64,000 nucleotides of DNA from Stutzerimonas kirkiae (GTDB lineage: Bacteria; Pseudomonadota; Gammaproteobacteria; Pseudomonadales; Pseudomonadaceae), in NCBI RefSeq assembly GCF_004327335.1, contig NZ_QJUO01000001.1, positions 186,001 to 250,000 of the forward strand, given 5' to 3'. Below the pieces are notes generated by a model. The model saw nothing but the letters and a program-made list of their open reading frames with translations. It did no database searches and was not told the DNA's origin. This document shows positions 29,607 through 39,019 of the stretch, in pieces. A program made the translations under genes and the position numbers. Positions within the stretch are counted from its first letter, which is position 1. Every line of letters begins with the position of its first letter.

Positions 29607-29678
29607 GTTGAGCACAAAGCGATACCCATCGGCACCGATCGGAGGGTATCGTCGCTACGCGCCTCGGCCCATCCTACC
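29600..29678. repeat. REP-like inverted pair at a deletion junction
   Basis: AGGATAGGTTGAGC-AAAGCGATACCCATC on the left and, on the other strand, GGTAGGATGGGCC-GTAGCGACGATACCC on the right are two inverted copies of one unit (GGATGGG...GCGATACCC). The pair contains the stop codon of the truncated receptor and overlaps the last bases of the Rpn gene. Confidence 0.65.
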
Positions 29679-30582
29679 GTTTCGGAGCGACTTCTCCGCC
29701 CTCGAACACCTGCTCCAGTGTCTCGGCAGACAGGACCCGGCCAATCCAGCCCGTCAACTCATCTTCGCAGGCAGTCATCAGACGCTGCTCGATGGCCATG
29801 GGCAAGGCACCGAACTTGAGTTGCAGGAGGTTATATAGTGCACTACGCAAGCCTTCCGTCTTGCCCTCTGCCTTGCCTCTCGCTTCGGCGGCAGCTACGA
29901 CGGTTCGTTCGGCATACAGGGCGCGTTCGCGGACCAGCGCCTGGTGGCGGACCAGTTCGTCGCCGGACAACGCCTGCAACTGCTGGTGGGCCTTACGGAT
30001 GGCGGGGCGTTCGATCTCTTGCATGACACTTTCCTCCTGCCAGTGCTCGAGGTAGGCGATCCAGTCTGCCAGAGCGCCACCCGCTTGGGAATGCAGACGG
30101 TCGGCCTTGGGCAGCTCGACCAGATACAACTGCAGGCTGCGGTCGAAAACCACCGAGGGCCGGCGACGGTCGCACAGTTCGAATTGCCAGCAGGCCCGCT
30201 CGTCGTCGAATAGTTCGAAATCCATCAAGTGGATGCCGATCACTGGCTGCAACTGGCTGTAGTCATCGCCAGCTTGCAACTGGCGGCCCAGGTTGCGCGC
30301 CAGGTAATAAACCACGCGTGATGGCCAGCCATCGTGATTGCGTGCCTGCATCTCGATATTGAACAGTTGCCCATGCACATCGCGGGCGAGGATATCGAGG
30401 ACAATGAACTTGCCGGTCAGGTCCTCGGGCAATATCTGTGGATTGAGTATCTGCACATCGACGACGGGCGGCTGGTCACTGCGCACAGCGTTGATCAAGT
30501 CCAGCAGCGAATCGGGCAAATCGGTGAAGAGTCTCTTGAAAACCAGGTCGAGTTTAGGGTCGAGTAGGGGCGCGTTGGGCAT
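29674..30582 (-). CDS. Rpn family recombination-promoting nuclease
   Basis: A 302-residue protein of the Rpn/PDDEXK 'putative transposase' family (YhgA-like). The N-terminus DPKLDLVFKRLFTD, the middle LDILARDVHGQLFNIEMQ with the acidic and Gln nuclease residues, and the C-terminal helical region with a Gly-Lys-Ala-Glu repeat (about residues 232-242) are typical. In E. coli such proteins are DNA endonucleases that stimulate RecA-independent recombination. It lies tail to tail with the truncated receptor. Confidence 0.85.
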   Translation of the reverse strand: MPNAPLLDPKLDLVFKRLFTDLPDSLLDLINAVRSDQPPVVDVQILNPQILPEDLTGKFIVLDILARDVHGQLFNIEMQARNHDGWPSRVVYYLARNLGRQLQAGDDYSQLQPVIGIHLMDFELFDDERACWQFELCDRRRPSVVFDRSLQLYLVELPKADRLHSQAGGALADWIAYLEHWQEESVMQEIERPAIRKAHQQLQALSGDELVRHQALVRERALYAERTVVAAAEARGKAEGKTEGLRSALYNLLQLKFGALPMAIEQRLMTACEDELTGWIGRVLSAETLEQVFEGGEVAPKR

Positions 30583-30878
30583 ACGGGATATCCCGGACGA
30601 TGGCGGATCGAACGAACTCTAACGAGAACCATCATGCATTTCCGTGAGCCCGTTCACAGTCCTGCAACAAACTTCACGTCCGAAGAAAAACGGACAGGTA
30701 AATTTCTCTCATTGAGAACTTCGGCAAGCTCGTACGCCTGTCATCTACCCCCACTGACCTGGAGTACCCTCAGCGCCACGCGACTCAAGGTATGGGCCAG
30801 AGCGATTGCTGATCTATCTCAATGGCACTCTGTGGACAACCCGCTAGAGTCGACTTTTGCCTTGTGTGAGCCTTGCCC

Positions 30879-32360
30879 ATGAATACAGCGAATACAGCCA
30901 AACCCCTTGTGTTACGCCTGCCCTGGGGGCTGCTGGTCGGCCTGCTGGCGGCGGTCGCCATCCTGCTGCTGCCCGAGCAGAGCGACCTGCCGGTGGCCGG
31001 CCAGCGCATGCTGGCGATCCTCGCCTTCGCGGTGATCGTCTGGATCAGCGAATCGGTGTCCTACGAGGTCAGCGCCATCATCATCATGGCGCTGATGGCG
31101 TTCCTGCTCGGCAGCGCGCCGAAGATCGCCGACCCGACCCAGTTGATCGGCACCAAGGACGCCCTGGCCATGGGCCTGGCCGGCTTCGCCAACTCTGCCC
31201 TGGCGCTGGTGGCCTCGGCCCTTTTCATCGCAGCCGCCATGACCCATACCGGCCTGGACAAGCGTATCGCCCTGGCCACCCTGTCCAAGGTCGGCGCCAG
31301 CACCCACCGGGTGCTGATCGGTGCCACGGTGGTGACCATCCTGCTCAGTTTCATCGTGCCCAGCGCCACGGCACGGGTGGCCTGCATGGTGCCGATCATG
31401 ATGGGCATCATCGCCGCCTTCGGCGTCGACAAGCGCTCGGCATTCGCTGGCGGCATCATGATCCTGGTGGCGCAGGCCACCAGCATCTGGAACGTCGGCA
31501 TCCAGACTTCGGCGGCGCAGAACCTGCTCAGCGTCGGCTTCATGCAGAAGCTGCTCGGCGAGTCGGTGACATGGATGGACTGGCTGATCGCCGGTGCGCC
31601 CTGGAGCCTGGTGATGTCCGGCATCCTCTACTGGGTGGTCCTCAAGGTCATGCCGCCCGAGATGGATCGCATCGAAGGCGGCAAGGAAGCGGTGCGCAAG
31701 GCCCTGTCGGAACTCGGACCGATGACCGGCAACGAACGCCGCCTGCTGGCCATCAGCCTGACCCTGCTGGCGTTCTGGGCCACCGAGGGCAAGTTGCACA
31801 GCTTCGATACCGCGTCCACCACCATGGTCGGCCTGGCGCTGCTGATGATGCCAGGCATCGGTGTCATGGGCTGGAAGGAAGCCCAGGCGCGCATCCCATG
31901 GGGCACGGTGATCGTCTTCGGCGTGGGCATCAGCCTCGGCACCGCCGTGCTGTCCACCGGCGCCGGCGGCTGGCTGGCCAAGCTGATGGTGATTCATCTC
32001 GGAATGGAAGGCATGTCGCCGTTCTGGGTGTTCGCCGTGCTCGGGCTGTTCCTGATCCTGATCCACCTGGGCTTCGCCAGCGCCACCGCGCTGACCTCGG
32101 CCATGCTGCCGATCATGATCGCGCTGTTGCAGCACCTGGGCGGCGATATCAAGCCGCTGGGCATGAGCATGCTGCTGGGCTTCGTCATGAGCTTCGGCTT
32201 CCTGCTGCCGATCAACGCGCCGCAGAACATGGTGTGTATCGCCACCGATACCTTCACCTCCAAGCAGTTCCTGCGTACCGGTATCTGGCTGACCCTGGCC
32301 GGCTACCTGCTGATGCTGCTGTTCGCCGCGACCTGGTGGCGCTGGCTGGGCTGGATCTGA
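30879..32360 (+). CDS. DASS family sodium-coupled anion symporter
   Basis: A 493-residue, roughly 12-helix transporter of the divalent anion:sodium symporter family (CitT/YbhI type). Two sodium/substrate motifs are visible: the SATARVACM segment in the first half and the PINAPQNMVCIATD segment near the C-terminus. Probable substrates are di- or tricarboxylates. ATG at 30879 is preferred over a TTG two codons earlier. The preceding 296 bp (30583-30878) contain no gene or clear promoter. Confidence 0.88.
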   Translation: MNTANTAKPLVLRLPWGLLVGLLAAVAILLLPEQSDLPVAGQRMLAILAFAVIVWISESVSYEVSAIIIMALMAFLLGSAPKIADPTQLIGTKDALAMGLAGFANSALALVASALFIAAAMTHTGLDKRIALATLSKVGASTHRVLIGATVVTILLSFIVPSATARVACMVPIMMGIIAAFGVDKRSAFAGGIMILVAQATSIWNVGIQTSAAQNLLSVGFMQKLLGESVTWMDWLIAGAPWSLVMSGILYWVVLKVMPPEMDRIEGGKEAVRKALSELGPMTGNERRLLAISLTLLAFWATEGKLHSFDTASTTMVGLALLMMPGIGVMGWKEAQARIPWGTVIVFGVGISLGTAVLSTGAGGWLAKLMVIHLGMEGMSPFWVFAVLGLFLILIHLGFASATALTSAMLPIMIALLQHLGGDIKPLGMSMLLGFVMSFGFLLPINAPQNMVCIATDTFTSKQFLRTGIWLTLAGYLLMLLFAATWWRWLGWI

Positions 32361-32363
32361 GAA

Positions 32364-32386
32364 CCCGCCTTAATCCTCAAGGCGGG
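32364..32386 (+). terminator. Hairpin after the DASS transporter gene
   Basis: Perfect 8-bp stem CCCGCCTT / AAGGCGGG with a 7-base loop, three bases after the stop codon, without a following U-tract. It also lies beyond the end of the HD-GYP gene on the other strand. Confidence 0.55.
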
Positions 32387-32438
32387 GAAGCCGGTACGCA
32401 TGGCGCACCCTGCGGCAGGAAAGGGCGCACGAGACGAC

Positions 32439-33506
32439 TCAGGCGCCTTCCAGCGGATCGCGATACCTGTCCTGGATCGCCAGGACCTCGGGCAGGTGCC
32501 GCATGAAGACCTCCACCACCCGTGGGTCGAGGTGCTTGCCGGCCAGTTGCTGGAGATAGGCAATCGCCTCCTCGCGGGGCCAGGCCGGCTTGTAGGGGCG
32601 AACCGAAACCAGGGCATCGAATACGTCGGCCACAGCGGCGATGCGCCCTGACTGGGGAATGTGCTCGCCGGCCAGGCCCCGTGGGTAGCCGCTGCCATCC
32701 CATTTCTCGTGGTGGCTCAGGGCGATCTCGCGCGCCAGGGTCATCAGCCTGGAGTCGTCGCCGGCGAGCAGTTCCGCGCCGATGACCGGATGCTGGCGCA
32801 TGATCGCCCACTCGTCGGCATCGAGCGGGCCGGGCTTGAGCAGGATCGCGTCGGGAATGCCGATCTTGCCGAGGTCATGCATCGGGCTGGCGTGCAGCAT
32901 CAGCTCGATCTCGCCCTCACTCCAGCCCAGGTGATGCGCCAGCAACGCGCTGGTGCGGCTCATGCGGATGATGTGCCGGCCAGTCTCGTTATCACGGTAT
33001 TCGGCCGCGCGGCCAAGCCGCCGCACGACCTGTAGGCGGGTCTCGAGCAGTTCCCGGGTGCGCAGCCGCACCATGCCTTCGAGCACTTCCTTCTGTTCAT
33101 GCAGCAGGCGCTGGGCGAGATGGGCGTCGAGCAGGTTGCGCACCCGCATGAGCAGTTCGCTACGGTCGAACGGCTTGCTGATGTAGTCCCTGGCGCCGCT
33201 GGCCAACGCCTTGAGCAGGCGGTCACGGCCATGCTCGGCGGTCAGGATGATGACCGGTGGCAACAGCGGGTCATGCAGCGCCCGTAGTTGTGCCATGACC
33301 TGGTAGCCGTCCAGGTACGGCATATTGATGTCGAGCAGGATCAGGTCCGGACGGGCATCCAGGTAGTGACGCACCACATGGCGCGGGTCCTGGACGCTGT
33401 CGAGCCGGTAGTAACCCTCGCTGGCCAGCAACTTCTCCAGCAGCTTGAGGTTGGCCGGCTCATCATCGACGATAAGAATGCGTGACTCGTCATGTGCTCG
33501 CATCAT
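32439..33506 (-). CDS. Response regulator with HD-GYP phosphodiesterase domain
   Basis: A 355-residue RpfG-like protein: receiver domain at residues 8-125 with phospho-acceptor Asp in DLILLDINMPYLDG, a coiled linker, then a full HD-GYP domain (SPMHDLGKIGIPD, HHEKWDGSGYPRGLAGEHIP). HD-GYP enzymes degrade cyclic di-GMP. Its ATG overlaps the stop of the hybrid kinase gene (ATGA), so kinase and effector are co-made, and phosphotransfer between them is likely. Confidence 0.92.
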   Translation of the reverse strand: MMRAHDESRILIVDDEPANLKLLEKLLASEGYYRLDSVQDPRHVVRHYLDARPDLILLDINMPYLDGYQVMAQLRALHDPLLPPVIILTAEHGRDRLLKALASGARDYISKPFDRSELLMRVRNLLDAHLAQRLLHEQKEVLEGMVRLRTRELLETRLQVVRRLGRAAEYRDNETGRHIIRMSRTSALLAHHLGWSEGEIELMLHASPMHDLGKIGIPDAILLKPGPLDADEWAIMRQHPVIGAELLAGDDSRLMTLAREIALSHHEKWDGSGYPRGLAGEHIPQSGRIAAVADVFDALVSVRPYKPAWPREEAIAYLQQLAGKHLDPRVVEVFMRHLPEVLAIQDRYRDPLEGA

Positions 33507-35461
33507 TGCCTGCCTCTCGCTCCGTCAGGTCGCAGGTAGCCGTCGATACTGGCCAGGAAACGGCCAATATCGAGCGGCTTGGTCAGGTAGTCGGAAAATC
33601 CCGCCGCCATGCCGCGATCGATATCGCGCGGCATGGCATTGGCCGAGACGGCGATCACCGGCACCTGCCGCAGTTGTGGGTACGATTTGAACACCTCCAG
33701 CACCCGATAGCCGTCCATGCCGGGCAGGTTGATGTCCAGCAGGATCAGGTCGGGAAGGTGCGCGAGTGCGAACTCGATACCCATTTCCGGCGCATGCATG
33801 GTCACCAGATTGATATGCCGCAGCTTGTCGAGTATCTGCGTCACCAGCTTGAGGTTCACCGGGTTGTCGTCGATGTAGAGGATATAGTGCCGCCCCTGCC
33901 CGACCATCTCCGCCAGCGGGCTGGCCTTCGCGGCGGCCATGGCCTGTTCCAGCGGCTGACGGGACAGCGACAGCGGCAGCTCGATCCAGAAACGGCTGCC
34001 ACGGCCGGGCTCGCTTCGCACGCCGATGCGCCCGCCCATGGCTTCGATCAGCTTGCGGGTGATGATCAGGCCAATGCCGGTGCCTTCCACCACGCCACGC
34101 TCGGCGCCAAGCCTGTTGAACGGCTGGAACAGCTCGCCCAGCCGCTCGGCGCCGATACCCTCGCCAGTGTCGACCACGGCGAAATTCAGCCATTGCCCGA
34201 CATGCTCCAGCTCGAGGCGCACCTCACCGCCCTCGCGGTTGTACTTGATGGCGTTCGACAGCAGGTTCAGCAGCGCCTGCTTGAGGCGCATATGATCGGC
34301 ACTGACGATGACCTGCTGCGGCATATCCAGGCACAGGGCGATATTGCGGCTCTCCGCCAGCGGCTGCACCAGTTGCCGGCACTCGCGCACCAGCCCCGAC
34401 AGGTCCACCGCCTCGATCGACATCGACACGTTGCCCGACTCGATACGCGCCAGGTCGAGCACTTCGTTGATCAAGCCGAGCAGGTGGTGGCCGGCCTTGA
34501 GTATCTCGTGAACGTTGTCGAGATGGTCGGCGCCGAGTGCTTCGTCGAACTCCATGATCTGCGCGAAACCGAGTATGGCGTTCATTGGCGTGCGCAACTC
34601 ATGGCTCATGCTGGAGAGGAATTCGGACTTGGCGTGGTTGGCGCGCTCGGCCTCGGCCTTGGCTACCTTGAGCGCCCGCTCGGTCTCCTTCTGCCGGGTG
34701 ATGTCGAGAATGGTGGTCAGGCGCAATTCGCGGCCGCCGAACTGCTGGTCACGGCCGCGCACGATGGCCGGAAAGGTACTGCCGTCCTTCCTGAGCATCT
34801 CCGATTCGTAGGGCTCGGACCATTTCTCGTCAATCAGTTGCAGGGCCATCGGCACCGCCGCCGGCCCGGTGAAGTCCATCACCGGCTGGCCGATGCCCTG
34901 CTCGCGACGGCAGCGGAACAGCTCCAGCCAGCGGTCGCTGGCATCGACGATGATGCCCCGTTCGCAGACCACCACGCCTTCCTCGACGTTGTCCAGGAAG
35001 AAGCGGTAGCGCGCCTCGCTATCGCGCAACGCCTGGTCACCGGAGCCGGCGCCTCCCCGGGAGCGCAGCGCGCTGACCAGAAGCGTCATTTCCTGCACGC
35101 TGCGTGGCTGCGGAAAGCAACAGGCGACGCCCCGTGCCTGCCAGTGAAGCTGCTGCGCGACACGGCTGTCGGCACCGCTGAAGGCTATCCACAGTGCGCA
35201 GGCTCGCCCATGGCGCGACAGCTCATCGCGCAGAGGCGGTGCCAAGCCTTCCATCCAGCCAAGCGACGCCAGCAGGATATCGCCACCGCCGACTGGTAGC
35301 GGTAACTGCTCCAGGCCGAGGCTGCGCACCAGCACCAGCCCTGGCATAGCCGAAAGGGCGGAATCCGCAAGCAGCGCCAGGGAGGCGCAGTCATCACCCA
35401 GGACGACCAGCCGCTCCGCCACCGCCCCGCCGGGGCCTGCATCGCCGCACTCCGCTGACAT
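33503..35461 (-). CDS. PAS hybrid sensor histidine kinase/response regulator
   Basis: A 652-residue cytosolic hybrid kinase. The N-terminal 135 residues look like a degenerate receiver-like domain, then come a PAS domain (about 145-265, YRFFLDNVEEGVVV), the H-box SSMSHELRTPMNAILGF, N and G boxes (LLNLLSNAIKYN, DTGEGIG, GTGIGLIITRKL) and a C-terminal receiver (DLILLDINLPGMDGYR). No transmembrane segment, so it senses an internal signal. Start placed at 35461 because AGGAGG lies four bases upstream; an earlier in-frame ATG at 35476 has no such site. Confidence 0.9.
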   Translation of the reverse strand: MSAECGDAGPGGAVAERLVVLGDDCASLALLADSALSAMPGLVLVRSLGLEQLPLPVGGGDILLASLGWMEGLAPPLRDELSRHGRACALWIAFSGADSRVAQQLHWQARGVACCFPQPRSVQEMTLLVSALRSRGGAGSGDQALRDSEARYRFFLDNVEEGVVVCERGIIVDASDRWLELFRCRREQGIGQPVMDFTGPAAVPMALQLIDEKWSEPYESEMLRKDGSTFPAIVRGRDQQFGGRELRLTTILDITRQKETERALKVAKAEAERANHAKSEFLSSMSHELRTPMNAILGFAQIMEFDEALGADHLDNVHEILKAGHHLLGLINEVLDLARIESGNVSMSIEAVDLSGLVRECRQLVQPLAESRNIALCLDMPQQVIVSADHMRLKQALLNLLSNAIKYNREGGEVRLELEHVGQWLNFAVVDTGEGIGAERLGELFQPFNRLGAERGVVEGTGIGLIITRKLIEAMGGRIGVRSEPGRGSRFWIELPLSLSRQPLEQAMAAAKASPLAEMVGQGRHYILYIDDNPVNLKLVTQILDKLRHINLVTMHAPEMGIEFALAHLPDLILLDINLPGMDGYRVLEVFKSYPQLRQVPVIAVSANAMPRDIDRGMAAGFSDYLTKPLDIGRFLASIDGYLRPDGARGRQ

Positions 35462-35549
35462 CAGGCCTCCTATCATTACGAATCAGCCCTGCAGGCATAA
35501 TGCCATGAAGCGAGTGACACTCGGCAAGCGAATTGCTCCGGCGGACGGT

Positions 35550-37277
35550 TCAGTGATGGGCGTGCCCGTGCGGCTCGGAAACCCCGGCGGGAGCGAACTT
35601 GGACAGGATATGCGCCTTCATGCCGCGTGCCAGTTCCTCTTCGTCGAAGAACACCTGGCCAAGCCCTTCCTTGCGGAAGATTTCCACCGCATCGGGACTG
35701 TGGGTACGGATGACGACTTCGATATCCGGGTTCAGCGCCCGCGCCGTTTCCACCATCGGCAGCACGTTCATCGGGTCGGGCGTGGCGATCACCAGCATCG
35801 CCGCATCGGCGATGTGCGCCTGGATCAGCGTTTCCGGCGCCGCGGAGTCACCGCTGACCGCCGGGATGCCCTCGGCGCGGATGCGCTCGACGCGTTCACG
35901 ATTCTGCTCGACCACCACGAAGGGGATATTGTTCTCGCTCAGGGTGCGCGTGATGCGGCGCCCCACGCGGCCATAGCCGACCACCACGACCTGGCCTTGC
36001 AGATACTTGCGCTCGGTGCTCATCGGCAGTACCGCAAGGTGGTCTTCACGCTGTTCCAGCTTGCGTGCGAAGGAGGAGCGGCGCAGCGCCAGTTCCTTGA
36101 AGGGCTTGATCAGGCCGAATACCGCCGGGTTGAGTGCAATCGAGATCAGCGCCCCCGCCAGCACCAGGCTGAGGCCTTCCTGCGGCATCAGTCCCAGGGA
36201 AATGCCCAGGCCGGCCAGGATGAAGGAGAACTCGCCGATCTGCGCCAGGCTCGCCGCCACGGTCAGCGAGGTGTTCAGCGGATAGCGCAGCGCCAGCACC
36301 AGCACGGCGGCCGCCAGGGTCTTGCCGACCACGATGATGCCGACCACCGCCAGCACATGCAGCGGCTCCTCGATCAACACCAGCGGGTCGAACAGCATGC
36401 CGACCGAAACGAAGAACAGCACCGCGAACGCATCGCGCAACGGCAGGGATTCCTCCGCCGCCCGGTGGCTGAGGTCGGACTCGCGCATCACCATGCCGGC
36501 GAAGAAGGCGCCGAGCGCGAAGGACACATGGAACAGCGCCGCCGCGCCATAGGCGATACTGATGGCCGCGGCGATCACCGACAGGGTGAACAGCTCGCGC
36601 GAACCGGTCTTGGCCACCTGCAGCAGCAGCCAGGGCAGCAGGCGCCGACCGGCCACCAGCATCACCACGACGAAGCCGGCCACCAGCAACAGGGTCTTGC
36701 CCAGGGTGTACCACAGCGGATGCGCTTCGGCTTCCGGCTGCACGTTGCCACCCAGTACGCCGGCCAGCGGCGGCAGCAACACCAGCACCAGCACCGTCGC
36801 CAGGTCCTCCACCACCAGCCAGCCGACCGCGATACGGCCATTCATCGAGTCGAGAATGCCCCTGGATTCGAGCGCCTTGAGCAGCACCACGGTACTGGCG
36901 CAGGACAATGAAAGACCGAAGATCAGCCCCGCACCGAAGCTCCAGCCCCACCACATGGCGATACCCAGGCCCAGGGCCGTCGCCAGGCCCATCTGCACCA
37001 CCGCGCCGGGCACGGCGATCTTCTTCACCGCCAGCAGATCGTTCAGGGAAAAGTGCAGGCCGACCCCGAACATCAGCAGCATCACACCGATCTCGGAAAG
37101 CTGCGAAGCCAGCTCGATATCCGCGACGAAGCCCGGCGTCGACGGGCCAAGCAGGATACCGGCGCAGAGGTAGCCGATCAGCGCTGGCAGCTTCAGCTTC
37201 TCGGCAATGAAGCCGAAGACCAGCGCCAGGCCGAACCCCCCGGCCAGGGTGGTGATGAGTGAAATATTGTGTTCCAT
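35550..37277 (-). CDS. Kef-type monovalent cation:proton antiporter (YbaL family)
   Basis: A 575-residue CPA2 antiporter: about 12 transmembrane helices (residues 5-375) including the conserved NGRIAVGWLVVEDLATVLVL core, followed by an RCK/TrkA-N domain (VVVGYGRVGRRITRTL, residues about 418-535) that binds nucleotide. The YbaL branch lacks the glutathione-specific KefF partner. The frame is open to 37376, but GAGGA precedes the ATG at 37277, encoding MEHNISLITT. Confidence 0.9.
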   Translation of the reverse strand: MEHNISLITTLAGGFGLALVFGFIAEKLKLPALIGYLCAGILLGPSTPGFVADIELASQLSEIGVMLLMFGVGLHFSLNDLLAVKKIAVPGAVVQMGLATALGLGIAMWWGWSFGAGLIFGLSLSCASTVVLLKALESRGILDSMNGRIAVGWLVVEDLATVLVLVLLPPLAGVLGGNVQPEAEAHPLWYTLGKTLLLVAGFVVVMLVAGRRLLPWLLLQVAKTGSRELFTLSVIAAAISIAYGAAALFHVSFALGAFFAGMVMRESDLSHRAAEESLPLRDAFAVLFFVSVGMLFDPLVLIEEPLHVLAVVGIIVVGKTLAAAVLVLALRYPLNTSLTVAASLAQIGEFSFILAGLGISLGLMPQEGLSLVLAGALISIALNPAVFGLIKPFKELALRRSSFARKLEQREDHLAVLPMSTERKYLQGQVVVVGYGRVGRRITRTLSENNIPFVVVEQNRERVERIRAEGIPAVSGDSAAPETLIQAHIADAAMLVIATPDPMNVLPMVETARALNPDIEVVIRTHSPDAVEIFRKEGLGQVFFDEEELARGMKAHILSKFAPAGVSEPHGHAHH

Positions 37278-37596
37278 CAGGTTTCCTCTGGCGGCCAGGC
37301 TTGCCGGGTAAAGCAGCCATAAGCTTGAAGCCGTTGTAGGGTGCGCCGCATGCACTCGCAAGCGACGAGTCGTCATCCGGTGCGAATGGCACTCTACGGA
37401 AATTCCGCTTCCGACTTATGACTGCCCCCAATATCCGTGCCGGACACCTTGCAAGGCATGATTCTAAGTTTTTTAGTGAATAACTAAATTCCGGCTTAGA
37501 TCAAGAAAAATCTGAGCAGGGCGACCCGAACACGCAATTAATGCGCCAACGCCACGGCCCACACAGCACCCGGCGCGCCGCTGGCATGGGGCTCCA
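37278..37596. other. Intergenic region with a degenerate GGTGCGC repeat
   Basis: A 319-bp space between the antiporter and pbpG. It contains TGTAGGGTGCGCCGC at 37335-37349, with a weak inverted counterpart (GGTGCGAATGGCACTCTACGG) at 37379-37399, then an AT-rich stretch (about 37440-37510). No gene and no confident promoter. Confidence 0.45.
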
Positions 37597-38523
37597 TCAT
37601 GGGGCCAGCTTGCCCGCCGATGCACTCATCTGCTGCGCTCGCTGTTGCTGCCGCTGCTTCTTGTAGCTCAGGGCCGCGACGGGCACTGGCGTCACCTTGC
37701 CGGTTTCCACCCACTTTTTCAGGCGATTGGCATCGGCCATATGGGTGTATTTGCCAAAGGCGTCCAACACCACGAACGCCACCGGCTTGCCGCCCATCAC
37801 GGTGCGCATCACCAGGCAATGCCCGGCATCGTTGGTGAAACCGGTCTTGGTCAGTTGAATGTTCCAGTCCGCCTTGCGCACCAGGCCATTGGTGTTGCGA
37901 AAGCCCAGTGTGTAGTTGGGCTTGCGGAAGGCCACGGTCTTTTCATCGCTGGTGCTGAGCTGCTCGATCAGCGGATATTGCCGTGACGCCCCGAGCAGGC
38001 GCACCAGATCATTGGCGCTGGAGACGTTGCGACTGGACAGCCCGGTCGGTTCGACATAGCGCGTCTGACTCATGCCCAGTGCGCGCGCCTTGGCATTCAT
38101 CGCCGCGATAAAGGCATCGTAGCCACCGGGATAATGGTGGGCCAGGCTGGCCGCCGCACGGTTTTCGGAAGACATCAGCGTCAGCAGCAGCATGTCGCGC
38201 CGGCTGATCTCGCTACCGATCCGCACCCGTGAAAACACGCCCTGCATTTCCCTGGCATCGCGGATGGTGACCGGCAGTTGCTCATCGAGCGGCAAGCCGG
38301 CATCCAGCGCCACCATCGCCGTCATCAGCTTGGTCACCGAAGCGATCGGCACCACCAGGTCAGGCTGGCTGGCGTAGAGCACCTTGCCACTGCTCAGGTC
38401 CACCAGAAGCGCACTGGAAGACGCCAGCTCCTGGGGCACCGGCGCGGGCGCCGCCATGCAAACGGGGGACGCTGCAGCCACGCAGCACAACAACAGGCCG
38501 GCCAGGGAGGTACGGATATTCAC
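37597..38523 (-). CDS. pbpG: D-alanyl-D-alanine endopeptidase (PBP7)
   Basis: A low-molecular-mass penicillin-binding protein of the S11 family that cuts D-Ala-mDAP cross-links in the periplasm. Motifs: SVTKLMTAM (SxxK nucleophile), SSEN (SxN) and [11 protein letters not shown] (KTG). With the GTG start at 38523 the product is 308 residues with a signal peptide ending near VCMAAPA. Upstream ATGs at 38562 and 38571 are in frame; none of the starts has a strong ribosome site, so the N-terminus is uncertain. Confidence 0.9.
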   Translation of the reverse strand: MNIRTSLAGLLLCCVAAASPVCMAAPAPVPQELASSSALLVDLSSGKVLYASQPDLVVPIASVTKLMTAMVALDAGLPLDEQLPVTIRDAREMQGVFSRVRIGSEISRRDMLLLTLMSSENRAAASLAHHYPGGYDAFIAAMNAKARALGMSQTRYVEPTGLSSRNVSSANDLVRLLGASRQYPLIEQLSTSDEKTVAFRKPNYTLGFRNTNGLVRKADWNIQLTKTGFTNDAGHCLVMRTVMGGKPVAFVVLDAFGKYTHMADANRLKKWVETGKVTPVPVAALSYKKQRQQQRAQQMSASAGKLAP

Positions 38524-38815
38524 TGGAAATGGACTCGAAAATGAAGGAAAAGGGAAAACCATGGGCGCCATTCTGTACGCCACGACACATAAAAACCGCA
38601 ATCTACTCTCAAAAAATTGCCAGGCGCAATTTTTGACGCCGCAACAACGACGGCCCGCAGGGGTAGCCGGGATGGCACGCTACCTGGCTGTCGACAAAGA
38701 CTTGCGATGAACGGTGCCGAAACGGGAAGACTCTGCACCGATCTGCAAAAAACCTGTCATCAGCCGGTCATACCCCACCGCCACAGTGGAAGCTCTTCAT
38801 TGCGGAGAACATTCC

Positions 38816-39019
38816 ATGTCCACCAGCCAGTCCCAATCATTCGCCCATGACCGCCGGACCCGCCGCCAACAGGAAGACCTGCAACGCATGCGGTTCCGCC
38901 GGGCCATCGAAGACTATTGCGAGCGGCAACGGTTGAGCCGTGAGATCAGCGATTTCGATGATATTTTCAAGTCGGAATTCCTGCCTCAGGCAACCGGGCA
39001 GTACCGGAAAAGCGCGTAG
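38816..39019 (+). CDS. Small basic helical protein (possibly PA3496-like)
   Basis: A 67-residue protein: a polar N-terminus, an Arg/Gln-rich helix (RRTRRQQEDLQRMRFRRA) and an acidic C-terminal part (REISDFDDIF). GGAG lies nine bases before the ATG. The helix resembles the small Pseudomonas 'PA3496 family' proteins, but this is from memory and weak. The last 53 bases overlap the 3' end of the convergent LysR gene. No function can be assigned. Confidence 0.55.
   Translation: MSTSQSQSFAHDRRTRRQQEDLQRMRFRRAIEDYCERQRLSREISDFDDIFKSEFLPQATGQYRKSA

Noticed and set aside
29674-30582. Insertion sequence transposase
   Set aside because: The protein is of the Rpn/PDDEXK type, with no terminal inverted repeats or target duplication around the gene; it is annotated as a nuclease, not an IS element.
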